Origin: Betaproteobacteria bacterium
GTDB lineage: Bacteria > Pseudomonadota > Gammaproteobacteria > Burkholderiales > Rhodocyclaceae
DNA length: 64,000 bases
Direction: 5' to 3'
Assembly: GCA_020621405.1 (NCBI GenBank)
Contig: JAHRYN010000002.1
Span: forward strand, 354,484-418,483
Position 1 is the first letter of the stretch, and each line of letters starts with the position of its first letter. Position numbers and translations under genes: made by a program. Positions 52,234-61,968 of the stretch are shown one piece after another. The notes under the pieces are model-generated. The model saw only the letters and a list, made by a program, of their open reading frames with translations, searched no databases and had not been told where the DNA came from.

Positions 52234-53805
52234 TTACTCTCCCTCGTAGGTTTGACGGTCATTGCCGCGTGGTTCGGGCAACTGGCGCGCGGTCAGGGTG
52301 ATCTCCAGCAACGTCGGGCTGTGCCAGTACAAGTCGATGGCGTCGTGATCGAGGCGGCAGCGCACGAGACGAATGACGCGGCTGCCTTCGGGCACCCAGT
52401 CGTCGAGGCCCGAGCGCAGCACCAACACACCGCTATGATCCAGATGGCAGGTCGCCGTCAGGGCGTACTGCCGGTAGCCGTCCGGATGCACGATCAAGCA
52501 GGCGGCGGGGCGATGCCAGAACGCGGAGATGTCTTTGCCATCCACGCGCAGGAAGCCATCTTCGGGATCGGCTTCGTCGGTCACCCACAGGATCGGGGCC
52601 AAGCCATCGGGCAGCCAGAACGCTTCCAGACGGCCTTGGGTGCGCCACAACCGCGCCCGCCAGATTTCGATTTCATCCAGTGAGCTGGCCAAATAGCGCC
52701 GCTGCAAAGTCGTCGTCGACCACGGATCGTCCCGGCGCACCCACGGATCTGCAGGCGAAAAGTCCTGGCGGGTGATCGTGGCTTGCACGGTGGCCGTCGG
52801 ATCGTCACGCCAGTTGCCATCCGGCCAGATCGGGATCTCGTCGAGCCATGGGTCATCCAGGACATCCTGGTCGGGCAATGGTGCAGGCTGGATCTGCGTG
52901 GGAATGTTGCCGCCGACCATGCCCGGCACCCACTGCGTGAGATCGGCCGGGTCGATGGCCTTGCCCCACACCAAGGGCATGACGGTGCTGCCCACGGCTG
53001 CGGCGCGTGCCAAAGGTTCCATCAGCCACAGCAGGTCGCTTTCCACACTGCTGAGTTGCGCGATCTGCCAGCCATCGGCGGCGATGATCAAAATCCAGCG
53101 GCCATTGCCCTCAATTTCCTGCCAGCCCTGTACCCCGTCGTACGTCAGGCGCACATTCGCTGAGATCGGCCCGAACTGTCGCCCGTCAGCCTCCGTCACA
53201 TTGAGCGCCAGTGCGCCACGTTCGCAGGACTCGGTCAGGTGAACCGCGTACTGCGGCAGCGGCCACAGAGCCATTTGACCGAGATGATCGGCCAGCCAGT
53301 CGGCCACCAGCGCATCGGTCTGGCGAGCATTGCCCACCTTGTAGGTGAGCCAGCGCCGAGGAACACGTCGGCGTGCCTGACGGGATTCGTTGCCGCTGGC
53401 TAGCCGCGTGACGCTGGTCTGCCACTCCAGCCGTTCAACGAGGGGCTCCATCCAATCGTGGCGGAAGGCAAACACGCCGCGTTGTGCATCCGGCCAAGGC
53501 TGGTCGCCAAAGGCATCCATACCAGTGGCGACGATGGCGCTCGAGGCCGTGTCTCGGCGCAGCACTTCGACCAAGAAGGTCGGTGTATCGATGGGTGGCC
53601 AGGGGCCTGCCAAGGATTCCGCCAGCAGACTGGCCGCCAGATTGGGAGGCAGCGGAGCCACAGCCGTTTCCGGCGTGAAGCGGGCTGCGCTCGCCCCAAA
53701 GGTGGCGCGCGAGAGCACCTCACTCTGGAATGTGGGCAGTTCGCTTCCCGGCGTCGGCTTGCTGGAAACCTCCGCGATGTCTTGAACGACGACGCGATCC
53801 GTCAT
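52234..53805 (-). CDS. Prophage tail protein, about 523 residues
   Basis: A large Trp-rich beta protein with no motif I can name. Position between tape measure-proximal protein and BR0599 suggests a distal tail or baseplate-like component. It overlaps its upstream neighbour by ATGA. Confidence 0.7.
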   Translation of the reverse strand: MTDRVVVQDIAEVSSKPTPGSELPTFQSEVLSRATFGASAARFTPETAVAPLPPNLAASLLAESLAGPWPPIDTPTFLVEVLRRDTASSAIVATGMDAFGDQPWPDAQRGVFAFRHDWMEPLVERLEWQTSVTRLASGNESRQARRRVPRRWLTYKVGNARQTDALVADWLADHLGQMALWPLPQYAVHLTESCERGALALNVTEADGRQFGPISANVRLTYDGVQGWQEIEGNGRWILIIAADGWQIAQLSSVESDLLWLMEPLARAAAVGSTVMPLVWGKAIDPADLTQWVPGMVGGNIPTQIQPAPLPDQDVLDDPWLDEIPIWPDGNWRDDPTATVQATITRQDFSPADPWVRRDDPWSTTTLQRRYLASSLDEIEIWRARLWRTQGRLEAFWLPDGLAPILWVTDEADPEDGFLRVDGKDISAFWHRPAACLIVHPDGYRQYALTATCHLDHSGVLVLRSGLDDWVPEGSRVIRLVRCRLDHDAIDLYWHSPTLLEITLTARQLPEPRGNDRQTYEGE

Positions 53806-54860
53806 GCCGACTCCACGCCGAACTCAGCGGCATTGAACGCGGCCTCCGTCCACTGCACGTTGCCGTTCGGGTTGCGCTCGAACAGCGTGCTCTGCCACGC
53901 CAGTTGCTCCTGCAGAATGATGTCGGGGCTGACGGCGCTCTGCGCACCACTGACCACGAGGCCTTTGACCTTGCCCTGACCGGCGTCGGTCTTGCGCGCC
54001 AGCATGGTCAGTTGCACGCCATAGATGGCGGGCGTGGCCATCACCGGCAGCGGCTCGACATCGAAGGACTGACGCAGACCGCTGCTTGCCGCACTGATTG
54101 CCGTGGCCTCATCGTCATCGCTCACCGCTTCCCATGCGGCTGTGCCGACCGGGCTGGCCGTCCACTGGTTCAGGCCGCCATCGGCCTGAGCCAGCAAGGC
54201 ATCGACGCGCACGTCGCCAAGAAAGGTGTTGTTGATCGTGCCGCTGGTGTCGGCGATGTAGAAGTCGTCGACATCGATGGTGAGTGGACAGGTCTGGCCG
54301 GGGACCGCGCCGACGAATGCCGTGAGCAGTTGGCCACCACCTTGGATGGTGTTCTGCGCCGTCATTTGGATGGCCAGGATGCCGTTGATACGCACAGACA
54401 GAATGCCGTTGCTGGTGCCCTGTGTGACCTGCAACTCGATGTAGTGCCAGCCTCGCGCCGGAGCGCTGGCGACTGAGACGGAGATCAGCTGGTCATAGCC
54501 GTATTGCCAGCGGTAGAGCTTGAGCCGACCGTCCTCGCCGATCTTCACCAAATGTGCGACCTGCGAGTTGGCATCGCGCACGCCGAGCAGCAAGGGTTCG
54601 GTATAGGTGTTCTGGTACGGCACCACGCGAATGGCTGCCCCGACGATCAGGCTGGTCTTGGTGGCGTCGAGGTTCTTGACGTAGCCACCACCCGAGCCTT
54701 CCGGCAAACGCAGGGCATAGGAGGACGGGCGACGGCCATTGATGCGGATGGCCTGCGGTGACAGATACGCCGCTTTGCCACGCGCAAGCCACGGATCGCC
54801 AAAGCTGTCCACGGCCTGCGGGTCGTAGTGATCGAAACCGTCGATGAACAGAAGTGCCAT
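53802..54860 (-). CDS. Prophage tail protein with LamG-like fold
   Basis: A 352-residue protein opening MALLFIDGFDHY. A block from about residues 70 to 200 has concanavalin/LamG-like strands (WHYIELQVTQGTSNGILSVRI). It may be a carbohydrate-binding tail part. It follows the tape measure gene by five base pairs. Confidence 0.7.
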   Translation of the reverse strand: MALLFIDGFDHYDPQAVDSFGDPWLARGKAAYLSPQAIRINGRRPSSYALRLPEGSGGGYVKNLDATKTSLIVGAAIRVVPYQNTYTEPLLLGVRDANSQVAHLVKIGEDGRLKLYRWQYGYDQLISVSVASAPARGWHYIELQVTQGTSNGILSVRINGILAIQMTAQNTIQGGGQLLTAFVGAVPGQTCPLTIDVDDFYIADTSGTINNTFLGDVRVDALLAQADGGLNQWTASPVGTAAWEAVSDDDEATAISAASSGLRQSFDVEPLPVMATPAIYGVQLTMLARKTDAGQGKVKGLVVSGAQSAVSPDIILQEQLAWQSTLFERNPNGNVQWTEAAFNAAEFGVESA

Positions 54861-54865
54861 GAGAT

Positions 54866-57571
54866 TTACCCTTGCAGCGCCGCACGGATGGCCCGTGCAT
54901 TGCGCCCGATGATGTTGACGATGACTTTCTCTCCGGCAGGCGACTGCAGGTGGTCGTGCGTCACGCCCGGATCGACCGCGTTGACGATGCGCACCGCCTG
55001 GTTCATCTGCGGCTGCGCGGGTGGCACTTTCACTTCCGGCACCAGACCACCGGCAGCAAAGGCCAGCTCACCACCTTTGAAGCGCGGGCCTGCCGACAAG
55101 CCGTTGAGCGAGTCGAGGAAGGCCACGCCAACTTGGCGCACGGCGGCCGCACGCACGACGTATTCACCTGCGGACAGGCGTGCCGGGATCGAGTCCGACG
55201 TGGCGCTGCCCGGACCGGAGACCAGACCACCTGCGGCAAATTTCTTGATGCCACCCAAGAGCGCCATGACTGCGGCGACCATGGCTACCATCGCGGCCAC
55301 CGCCAACGCTGGCCCGACGTAGGGAATGGACGCCTGAGACGCCGCTGCCCCGGCTCCCGCCTTGGCGGCATCCATCGACACCACGGCGGTGGTTTCGGTG
55401 GTCTTCTGGGCGACCTTGGCTGCGCTGGCCGCAGCATCGACGGTTTGCTCCTGCTGGATGAAACCGAGCTTGAGCGCCAGCATCCGAGCCTGCATGGCGA
55501 TCCACTGCTGGAACGGCTGGATCACGATCTGCTGCAGAAAGGCGTCGGCCACCTGCTGGAAGATGCTCGCCAAGGCACTGCGCCAGGTCTGCGCGCCGGT
55601 GATCATCCCGTTGAGCGCACCGCCGAAGCTCTCACCGATGCGGTTCCACAGCGGGGCCATTTCATCGACCGTGAGCTTGGTGCGATCCAGCTCGTTGCGC
55701 CACGCCTGCACGCGAATCACCGCATCCGGCCCGATGGCCTGCGCAGCTTGCTGCATGGTCGGCAACAGGCGCTCCATCTCGGTGGCCGACTGCTGTTGCA
55801 AGGCCACGATCTGCTGACGGGCTTGTGCTTCGGTTAGCAGCCCAGCCTGCTGCTGGGTCTGAATGGCCTCCTGCGCATTGCGCAGACGCTCGGTGACCTG
55901 CCGCCATTGGGCCTCCAAGGCCGCCAGATTGGCCTGCGCAGCCTTCACGTTGATCAGCCGGTCAACGAGCGACACGCCGTCGGCATCGGCCTCGAGAGCC
56001 AGTCGCGCCCGCAGGTCGCGGTAGCTGCGCTCGATGGCAGCCTGCCGGTCGGCATCTGTGGCCGTTCCGGTGATCTGTGCCAGTTCCTCTCGCGCCTGCG
56101 CCAAGGCATCAGCCAGTTCACGTTCGGCTTGTGCTGCCTTGCGCGCATTGGCCTGCTCGATGTCCGTGCGCCGGTTGTTGAGCGTGATGAGGTCGGCTTC
56201 CGCCTTGGCCACTTCAGCCTTGGCGCGCAGGCGGTCGTTTTCCGACTTGCCCGTGGTGGCGACTTGCTGACTGCGGGCCAATTCCTGCTGCTTGCGCGCG
56301 ATCTCGGCATCGACCTCGCGCTGCTCGATGGCTGTTTTCTGCGTGTAGTAGTCGCGCACCGAAACCAGACGGTCTTCAAGTGCTGCATCCAGCGCAGTTT
56401 GTTGCCGGGCCAGTCCATCCTTGAGCAGCGCGAACTCGGCGTCCAGCTGCGCTTTCATCAGCGTGGTTTGCGCGCCGGTCGTGTCCTGCGCTGGCTTGAC
56501 GGCTTTGGGTTTGGTCAGGCGCTGCAGCAGTTCTGGATCTGCCTGAATCTTGGGTGCCTTGACCTCGATGGGCTTGGGATCGAACAGGCTGTCACGGAAG
56601 GACGCCAGTTCATCCAGCCGTTTGACCAGATTGCCTTTGAGGTCGGCAATGATGGCCTTCGCTCCGTCGGTGTTGCCCTTGAGCGCTTCGACCGCCGCCG
56701 CCACACCGGCACCGATGGCTTCGCCCAAGGCGACAAAGGCCTTGCCAACCGTGGCGGCACCGAGCGCCAAGGTCTTGAGCACCAGCACCACGCCATCCAG
56801 GATCGCGCGCAATGTGCCGCCTTGCTTTGCAGACTCGACCATGCCACCGGCCATGTCGTTCAGGGCGGGCAGCAAGGAGGCGATGATCTGGTTGCCGATG
56901 CTGGTGGTGGCCAGCTTCAGCTTGTCGAGCGCATCGTTGAAGTTGCCAGCCTGTGCTGCAGTCTCACTGCTCATCTGCACGCCGAGCGCCTGCATCTCGG
57001 CAGCCAGCTCGTTGATGCCGTCGCGCCCCTGATTCAGAAACGGGATCAGCTCCGCTCCTGACTTGCCGAACAGTTGCACGGCCAGCGCAGTCTTCTCCGC
57101 GCCATCGGGCATGGCCTTGAAGCGCTCGGCCAGATCCAGTAGCACCTGATCGGTGGCACGCAGGGTGCCGTCCTGGTTCTTGAACTCGACGCCCACCGCA
57201 GAAAATCCGCGAGCGGCATCTTCCGACCCGGTCGCGGCTTCCAGCATCGTGGTGGACAGCTTGCGCAGGCCCTTCTCGAAGGACTCGCCGGAGACGCCTG
57301 ACTGCTCGGCTGCCGGTTTCCATACCGACAGGGTTTCGACACTGACACCGACACGTTGCGACATCTCGTCCAGCGCGTCGCCAGTGTCGATGGCCGATTT
57401 CACCATCGCGGTCAGACCTGCCACCGAGACAGCCACGCCGAGGTTGGCCAGCACGCCATTGACGTTCTTGGCCGTATCGGTGAGGCCGCCCAAGCCCCGC
57501 TTGATCGAGTCGAAGGCTGTCTTGGTCTGGTCGACGGCGCTGATCAGGATTTGGGCACGATTGCTTGCCAT
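54866..57571 (-). CDS. Prophage tape measure protein
   Basis: A 901-residue protein. The N-terminal AQILISAVDQTKTAFDSI, long Ala/Gln-rich coiled coils in the middle, hydrophobic VGPALAVAAMVAMVAAVMAL and the C-terminal FAAGGLVSGPGSATSDSIPA signature are all typical. It sets tail length; 901 residues imply a tail of ordinary siphophage length. Its start overlaps the stop of the gene before (TGATG). Confidence 0.92.
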   Translation of the reverse strand: MASNRAQILISAVDQTKTAFDSIKRGLGGLTDTAKNVNGVLANLGVAVSVAGLTAMVKSAIDTGDALDEMSQRVGVSVETLSVWKPAAEQSGVSGESFEKGLRKLSTTMLEAATGSEDAARGFSAVGVEFKNQDGTLRATDQVLLDLAERFKAMPDGAEKTALAVQLFGKSGAELIPFLNQGRDGINELAAEMQALGVQMSSETAAQAGNFNDALDKLKLATTSIGNQIIASLLPALNDMAGGMVESAKQGGTLRAILDGVVLVLKTLALGAATVGKAFVALGEAIGAGVAAAVEALKGNTDGAKAIIADLKGNLVKRLDELASFRDSLFDPKPIEVKAPKIQADPELLQRLTKPKAVKPAQDTTGAQTTLMKAQLDAEFALLKDGLARQQTALDAALEDRLVSVRDYYTQKTAIEQREVDAEIARKQQELARSQQVATTGKSENDRLRAKAEVAKAEADLITLNNRRTDIEQANARKAAQAERELADALAQAREELAQITGTATDADRQAAIERSYRDLRARLALEADADGVSLVDRLINVKAAQANLAALEAQWRQVTERLRNAQEAIQTQQQAGLLTEAQARQQIVALQQQSATEMERLLPTMQQAAQAIGPDAVIRVQAWRNELDRTKLTVDEMAPLWNRIGESFGGALNGMITGAQTWRSALASIFQQVADAFLQQIVIQPFQQWIAMQARMLALKLGFIQQEQTVDAAASAAKVAQKTTETTAVVSMDAAKAGAGAAASQASIPYVGPALAVAAMVAMVAAVMALLGGIKKFAAGGLVSGPGSATSDSIPARLSAGEYVVRAAAVRQVGVAFLDSLNGLSAGPRFKGGELAFAAGGLVPEVKVPPAQPQMNQAVRIVNAVDPGVTHDHLQSPAGEKVIVNIIGRNARAIRAALQG

Positions 57572-58212
57572 CAGACTTTGTCCAGTTCTTGTTGAATCGC
57601 TCGCGCCAAGGCAGGTAGTGCGCGTTGCACGCCACCCGCCAGATTCAGTCGTCGTTTGAGATCGACGCGCTTGACCAGTACGGCGATGGGAATTTCCTGG
57701 CCGCGCTTGATCTGTTTTGCGCCAGTCCGGGCACGCTCGGCACGCTTGAAGCGGTTGAGCTGCCCGGCGTTCTCTTTGATGTTCTCGGCCATCAGCAGCA
57801 CGCGACCGTTCTTCTCGATGAAGAAGGCATTGCCCGTGCGCATCAGGCCGTCAATGACCGCCTTGAAGCGCTTGGGGCCGATGCGCCCGGGCAGCAGCGG
57901 TATCAGCAAATTGCCGCTCACCGTGCCGCCTTTTTCGTGCAGGCCGAGCCACGGAATCTTGCTGCCCACCAGCAAGGCGGGCAGTTGCTCCGACTTCTTG
58001 TCGAATACCTTCACGCCCATCGAGGAGATGAAGCTGTTGCGTTTGACGGTGAAGGCGCTGCGCATCTCGGATCGCGCGGCGTCACGCACTTCACGCCCGC
58101 CCGATTGCATGCCCTTGGCGACGGCAGCGTGGATGGCACGACGCCGCTCCGCACCCCACGCCGCCAGCTGGCGCGGGTCCAGCAGGCCGGTGGTGGTGAG
58201 CGAGAGACGCAT
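57571..58212 (-). CDS. Prophage minor tail/tail-completion protein
   Basis: A 213-residue basic protein between the G/T-like chaperones and the tape measure, with a SEMRSAFTVKRNSFISSMGVKVFDK block and HEKGGTVSGNLLIPLLPG. It resembles Z/DUF6441-type tail proteins. Assignment is partly by position. Confidence 0.65.
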   Translation of the reverse strand: MRLSLTTTGLLDPRQLAAWGAERRRAIHAAVAKGMQSGGREVRDAARSEMRSAFTVKRNSFISSMGVKVFDKKSEQLPALLVGSKIPWLGLHEKGGTVSGNLLIPLLPGRIGPKRFKAVIDGLMRTGNAFFIEKNGRVLLMAENIKENAGQLNRFKRAERARTGAKQIKRGQEIPIAVLVKRVDLKRRLNLAGGVQRALPALARAIQQELDKV

Positions 58213-58215
58213 GGC

Positions 58216-58404
58216 TCAGTCCTTCAGAAGATCGCGTTGCAGTTGTTCGATGCCACGTTTCTCGCCCTGCGCTGCCACGGCATGAATGCCGAGCAGCTGG
58301 GCCAGTTGCTGCCGCTCGATCTGTCCGTCGGTGTCCAGAAAGGCTTGCGCCTGTGTGAGCGTGTAGCCCATCAAGTCACCGAGGCGGTGACCGGCGCGGA
58401 TCAA
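58216..58404 (-). CDS. gpT-like tail chaperone, read by coupling or -1 frameshift
   Basis: Protein-like sequence (IRAGHRLGDLMGYTLTQAQAFLDTDG to the stop at 58216) follows gpG in the -1 frame. A TTG at 58404-58402 overlaps the gpG stop (TTGA), giving 62 residues, but no good ribosome site precedes it. The frame stays protein-like upstream (LTDELGWDAAVARL), which suits a frameshift fusion G-T as in lambda. I see no canonical slippery heptamer, so the mode is undecided. Confidence 0.55.
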   Translation of the reverse strand: MIRAGHRLGDLMGYTLTQAQAFLDTDGQIERQQLAQLLGIHAVAAQGEKRGIEQLQRDLLKD

Positions 58405-58802
58405 GCGGGCGACGGCAGCGTCCCACCCGAGTTCGTCAGTGAGCGCAGCGTCGGCGCGAGTCGCTGGGCTGCGCCCTGAATGCTCGGCACGACGTGCGCC
58501 ACGAAAAAATCCGCGTTGACCTCGAACACGGCGGCGGCCAGTTGCACGGCGTCCGCAAGCTGAAGGTCGTTGATCCACGCGCGTTCACGCCGGGTGGTGA
58601 TCGCCAGCAGGTCGAGCACGGCATCGCCGTGCCGCCCCAGCAGTGCCATCCAGTCCGGATCGCTGGTGATTTCCTCGGCCAGCGGGCGCACCACGGCCAG
58701 CAGCCGTGGCAACTCACCCAGCCGGATCGGCGTCAGTTCCAGCGCGGTGCCGGACAGCGTCACGACCACAGGCTCAGGGGGGAAGGTCTTGAAGCCGTCC
58801 AT
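58401..58802 (-). CDS. gpG-like tail assembly chaperone
   Basis: A 133-residue helical protein that begins in the tail-tube stop (TGATG at 58800-58804). LGELPRLLAVVRPLAEEITSD and NDLQLADAVQLAAAVFEVN give a mostly helical chaperone. It lies between tail tube and tape measure, the lambda gpG position. Confidence 0.72.
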   Translation of the reverse strand: MDGFKTFPPEPVVVTLSGTALELTPIRLGELPRLLAVVRPLAEEITSDPDWMALLGRHGDAVLDLLAITTRRERAWINDLQLADAVQLAAAVFEVNADFFVAHVVPSIQGAAQRLAPTLRSLTNSGGTLPSPA

Positions 58803-59554
58803 CACAGCAGCACCAGACGACCGAACTGACCGAGATCACCACCGACCGGCTTGGTCAGATCCGCCAGTACCTGGCCCGACAGCTCGAACTTGAGCAATTC
58901 GTCCGTGATGATCGAGAGCTCCTTGGCCGGGTTGATGGCCACGCGGTAGAGGTCGATCACCACCTCGCGGTTGCCGTCGGCGGTGTTGAGCCCCTCGAAG
59001 CGAATCCAGCGCTCGGGCAGCGGCTGGGTGAACATCGCCGTGCTCTGCGCCGCGCCGTAGGCGTAGTCGACGGTGAACGGCTCGGTGTACGGGCCGCCCG
59101 ACGTGGCATCGAGCACCACCAGCGAACCGTGCTTGGCATTGACGCTGTATTGGCTGGCCGGGAGCGTCTTGGGCGTGGCATCCGAGTCCTGGATCTGCAC
59201 GGCCGATACGTTCTGCATGGTCAGCGGGTACAGACTGCCCGGCGTGACCGGGTTGGGCAGCGGCTCGCCGGTCACCGTACCGGGAGTGATCGTGGTCGTG
59301 GTGCCGTAGAGCGCCAACGCCAGATTGGTGGCGATCAGCTCTTCCAGCGTGCAGGCGAACTCGCCTTTCTTGGTCTTGATGAGTTGCAGGTCGGTCAGGC
59401 GCTGGCCCGACTGCGCTTCCTGGTGCTCGATGGTGTCCACCGACAGCGACACCTTCAGCTCGGGCACGTTGCCAACGAAGGTCAGCCCAGCAGGGTTGCC
59501 GAGTTCATCACGTGCGCCGATGTAGACGCGGCCTTGTCCGGAAAAGTAAGCCAT
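58802..59554 (-). CDS. Prophage major tail (tube) protein
   Basis: A 250-residue protein opening MAYFSGQGRVYIGARD, with a beta-rich tail-tube fold (VSLSVDTIEHQEAQSGQRL) and C-terminal GQFGRLVLL. It sits between head-tail connectors and the G/T chaperones, as expected for gpV-like tube proteins. Confidence 0.85.
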   Translation of the reverse strand: MAYFSGQGRVYIGARDELGNPAGLTFVGNVPELKVSLSVDTIEHQEAQSGQRLTDLQLIKTKKGEFACTLEELIATNLALALYGTTTTITPGTVTGEPLPNPVTPGSLYPLTMQNVSAVQIQDSDATPKTLPASQYSVNAKHGSLVVLDATSGGPYTEPFTVDYAYGAAQSTAMFTQPLPERWIRFEGLNTADGNREVVIDLYRVAINPAKELSIITDELLKFELSGQVLADLTKPVGGDLGQFGRLVLL

Positions 59555-59556
59555 GT

Positions 59557-59769
59557 TCAGTCTCCTTGGGTGGCTGCAGTTGTGGAAACACCGGACGTGG
59601 CATCACGGCGGGTGGGTTTGGAATCGGTGGCGGGGATGGCCGCTTTGGCCGTGCCTTGCGTGATCAGCCAACGAGCGCTCGCGTCATTCAGATCAAGGCG
59701 ATCACCCACGGCGAGGCGCTTGCCTGCGTGGGTGTGGGGTTTCAGTAGTTCGATGGAGAGGGTTTGCAT
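59557..59769 (-). CDS. Small prophage DUF7210-like protein
   Basis: A 70-residue protein starting at ATG 59769 (MQTLSIELLKPHTHAGKRL), with the AGDRLDLNDASARWLI-type block of small phage proteins between connector and tail tube. The longer frame upstream of the ATG is a shadow of its neighbour. Confidence 0.65.
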   Translation of the reverse strand: MQTLSIELLKPHTHAGKRLAVGDRLDLNDASARWLITQGTAKAAIPATDSKPTRRDATSGVSTTAATQGD

Positions 59770-59776
59770 AAGGTGT

Positions 59777-60202
59777 TCATCCTGTTTGGGTGAGGTCGAT
59801 GGCGTGGGTGCGGTAGCGGATCTCGTAGCGGGCAGGCAGCGCGACGGCCCCGGCATCGGCGTCGTCGAACTCCCATTCGCAGTCGATCTCGCGCACGGCG
59901 ATGGCCAGACCGCCCAGATTCGGGTCGGCGAGCATTGCCGCGTGGGCCGCGACCAGCGCCTGGTCGGCCACGTCGAAGGCATCCGCGCCGCGTGCCACCA
60001 CGGCAAGCCGGACGATCAACAGCCGGTCGACGAGGTGGTTGGCGTGGGCGGTGATGCTGTCGCCATCGACAAAAAGCAGCAGCGCCGGACTGGCCTCGCG
60101 AGTGACCGGAACGGCTGGCATGCGCAGCACCAGCGTCGGGGCAATCGCGGATGCCAGGCGCGTGACAATCTCCCGCAAGACGCGCTCGCGGATGGAGTTC
60201 AT
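59777..60202 (-). CDS. Prophage tail-terminator-like protein
   Basis: A 141-residue protein with a helical start (SIRERVLREIVTRLASA) and a beta-rich remainder ending in IRYRTHAIDLTQTG. The position after the FII-like connector fits the tail terminator (lambda gpU role). ATG 60202 is chosen; the extended frame overlaps the connector gene. Confidence 0.65.
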   Translation of the reverse strand: MNSIRERVLREIVTRLASAIAPTLVLRMPAVPVTREASPALLLFVDGDSITAHANHLVDRLLIVRLAVVARGADAFDVADQALVAAHAAMLADPNLGGLAIAVREIDCEWEFDDADAGAVALPARYEIRYRTHAIDLTQTG

Positions 60203-60212
60203 GGGGCGTTCC

Positions 60213-60491
60213 TCAGAGTTGGGAGAGCGAGGCGCGACGCTCGGTGCCGTCGCCGATGGCACGTACGTCGCGCACCTGATAGGTGTTGCCTGCCACCTCG
60301 ACCGTGTCCCCGGCAGCCAGCGTCAACCAGGACGCCGGGTAGTCGATCTGGTAGTCCCGCGACAGTGCGAAACCATCCAGCACGGTTTCGTCCGGAGCGC
60401 GGAAGGCGCAGTGCACCGTGTTGCCCGCCACCGTGACGACGGTGAGCAATCCGGCATTGCGTGCTGCTTCGTACAGCGTCGCGACGTCCAT
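60213..60491 (-). CDS. Prophage head-tail connector (FII-like)
   Basis: A 92-residue protein starting in the stop of the capsid gene (TGATG). It shows beta strands with LTLAAGDTVEVAGNTYQVRDVRAIGDG, the usual body of small head-tail joining proteins. Its place directly after the capsid gene supports this. Confidence 0.72.
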   Translation of the reverse strand: MDVATLYEAARNAGLLTVVTVAGNTVHCAFRAPDETVLDGFALSRDYQIDYPASWLTLAAGDTVEVAGNTYQVRDVRAIGDGTERRASLSQL

Positions 60492-61513
60492 CAGGCAGAG
60501 ATCAGCTTGATCAGCACGCCCGGGCGATGGCACATCGGCAGTGGGTTCGATTGCGTATGCAGATCAGTGCCCCGGTCGAATTTGCGCGGCTCCTGCTTGG
60601 CATACAGCGGCTGGCCGATGGTGTTCACGGTCTCGTTGAAGTCCGCTGGCGCGAAGTAAGTCGCGAAGGTGTCCACCGTGCCGACCGGGAATGCATGGGC
60701 TTCACCGGCGGCGATGAAGCGGCGCGACCCCAGCGTGCCGTCGGCCTGCACAAAGGACGCCTGACCCCGGTATTCCTCGAAGGTGATGCCGCTATAGCTG
60801 AAGCCCGAGCGCATGTCGTTGATCAGCACCGCGCCCTGTTGCCAGTTCTGGTAAGCGGTCTTGACCTCCTTGTGGGTGGTCAGCGCCCGGAAGAACTCGG
60901 TCGAGCACAACACATGCACGCCGGTCGAGAACTCGCCCGTGAGCCCATCCTCCATGAGTCCAAGCAGCTCCAGGCAGGCACTCTTGATTTGCCCGTTGTC
61001 GGCCGCCGTCGAAAACTCGAAGGACACTGATTGCGCGGTGATGTCGAACTCGTCGAACAGATCGACCAGCTCACTGCCGTCGGCATCGAGGATCTTGCCC
61101 TTGAGTGCGCCCATGCGCAGGTGCTCCAGGGTGATCGCGTGCTTGTTTCGCATGGTCTCCAGATGGCGGGCCATGACGCCGCCAATGGCTTCCATCTCAG
61201 TTTCGGAACCAAAGGCGCGCAGGCCTTGCACTTCTTCCGGCAGCACCACGTCGTCGTGTGGGATGTGCGGGATCACGAAGGAACGCAGGTTGCGCTTGCC
61301 ACGTTCACCAACGGTGCCGGGCGAACCGGGCGCGCGGGTGGGCAGCAGGTTCAGACGACCGGCGTACTCCTCGACGATGATCTGCCGGGTGCGCACCGGC
61401 TTGGCCGGGAACAGGTTGAGTTGCTCCAGCCGCCCGTAGCGGTTGGGCAGGAGGTTGATGGCGGCCGTCAGGCTGGCCATCGAGAAGCCGGGGTTTTCAA
61501 AGGGGTTCTGCAT
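60491..61513 (-). CDS. Prophage major capsid protein (lambda gpE family)
   Basis: A 340-residue protein with LNLFPAKPVRTRQIIVEEY, a GERGKRNLRSFVIPHIP block and a C-terminal PMCHRPGVLIKLISA, all typical of gpE/Phage_cap_E proteins. GGAG precedes ATG 61513. It follows the decoration-protein gene as in lambda. Confidence 0.9.
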   Translation of the reverse strand: MQNPFENPGFSMASLTAAINLLPNRYGRLEQLNLFPAKPVRTRQIIVEEYAGRLNLLPTRAPGSPGTVGERGKRNLRSFVIPHIPHDDVVLPEEVQGLRAFGSETEMEAIGGVMARHLETMRNKHAITLEHLRMGALKGKILDADGSELVDLFDEFDITAQSVSFEFSTAADNGQIKSACLELLGLMEDGLTGEFSTGVHVLCSTEFFRALTTHKEVKTAYQNWQQGAVLINDMRSGFSYSGITFEEYRGQASFVQADGTLGSRRFIAAGEAHAFPVGTVDTFATYFAPADFNETVNTIGQPLYAKQEPRKFDRGTDLHTQSNPLPMCHRPGVLIKLISA

Positions 61514-61519
61514 TTGGGA

Positions 61520-61556
61520 TCTCCAGAAATGACGAAACCCGCCAGTGGCGGGTTTT
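61520..61556. repeat. Hairpin-plus-leader repeat, copy 2 (before capsid gene)
   Basis: On the minus strand: AAACCCGCC/GGCGGGTTT around an AGT loop (stem arms 61535-61543 and 61547-61555), then CATTTCTGGAGA before the capsid start. The stem arm and leader are the same as before the DUF6127 gene except for one added base. Confidence 0.75.
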
Positions 61557-61587
61557 CGGGGGAGTGAGATGGATCGTCGGGACGGGA

Positions 61588-61965
61588 TCAGGCGCTATCG
61601 CGCACCAGCACCCCAAGGGCGGTGAGTTGGGCAACGGCAGTTGCCTTCTGCGCAACCGTGAGACCGGTCGGCCAGACCAATGCGCCGCGCGCAACGATGG
61701 CGTGGCGGGCGATCAAGATCGCGTCCTCGCGGTCGATCAGCGTCGCATCGACGTCATTGCCAAGCACGCCAACGGCGATTTCCGTACCGTCCGTGGCGTT
61801 CGGGTCGATTGCCTTGAGCTTGGCAGTGGCTGTTTCGCGGCCCACCACGGTGCCCAGCGACAGGTTCTGCGCGGCAGCGACGGTGTCCTGGTCGCGCGAG
61901 TAGAGGTTCGGCGCTTCGTACTTCAGCAGGTCGCCGAGGTTCTTGGGTTGAGTGACAGTGGGCAT
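61588..61965 (-). CDS. Prophage head decoration protein (lambda gpD-like)
   Basis: A 125-residue protein with KNLGDLLKYEAPNLYSRD, then TVVGRETAT, the gpD-like domain that stabilises the expanded capsid. It lies between the protease/scaffold gene and the capsid gene. Confidence 0.88.
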   Translation of the reverse strand: MPTVTQPKNLGDLLKYEAPNLYSRDQDTVAAAQNLSLGTVVGRETATAKLKAIDPNATDGTEIAVGVLGNDVDATLIDREDAILIARHAIVARGALVWPTGLTVAQKATAVAQLTALGVLVRDSA

Positions 61966-61968
61966 GGC

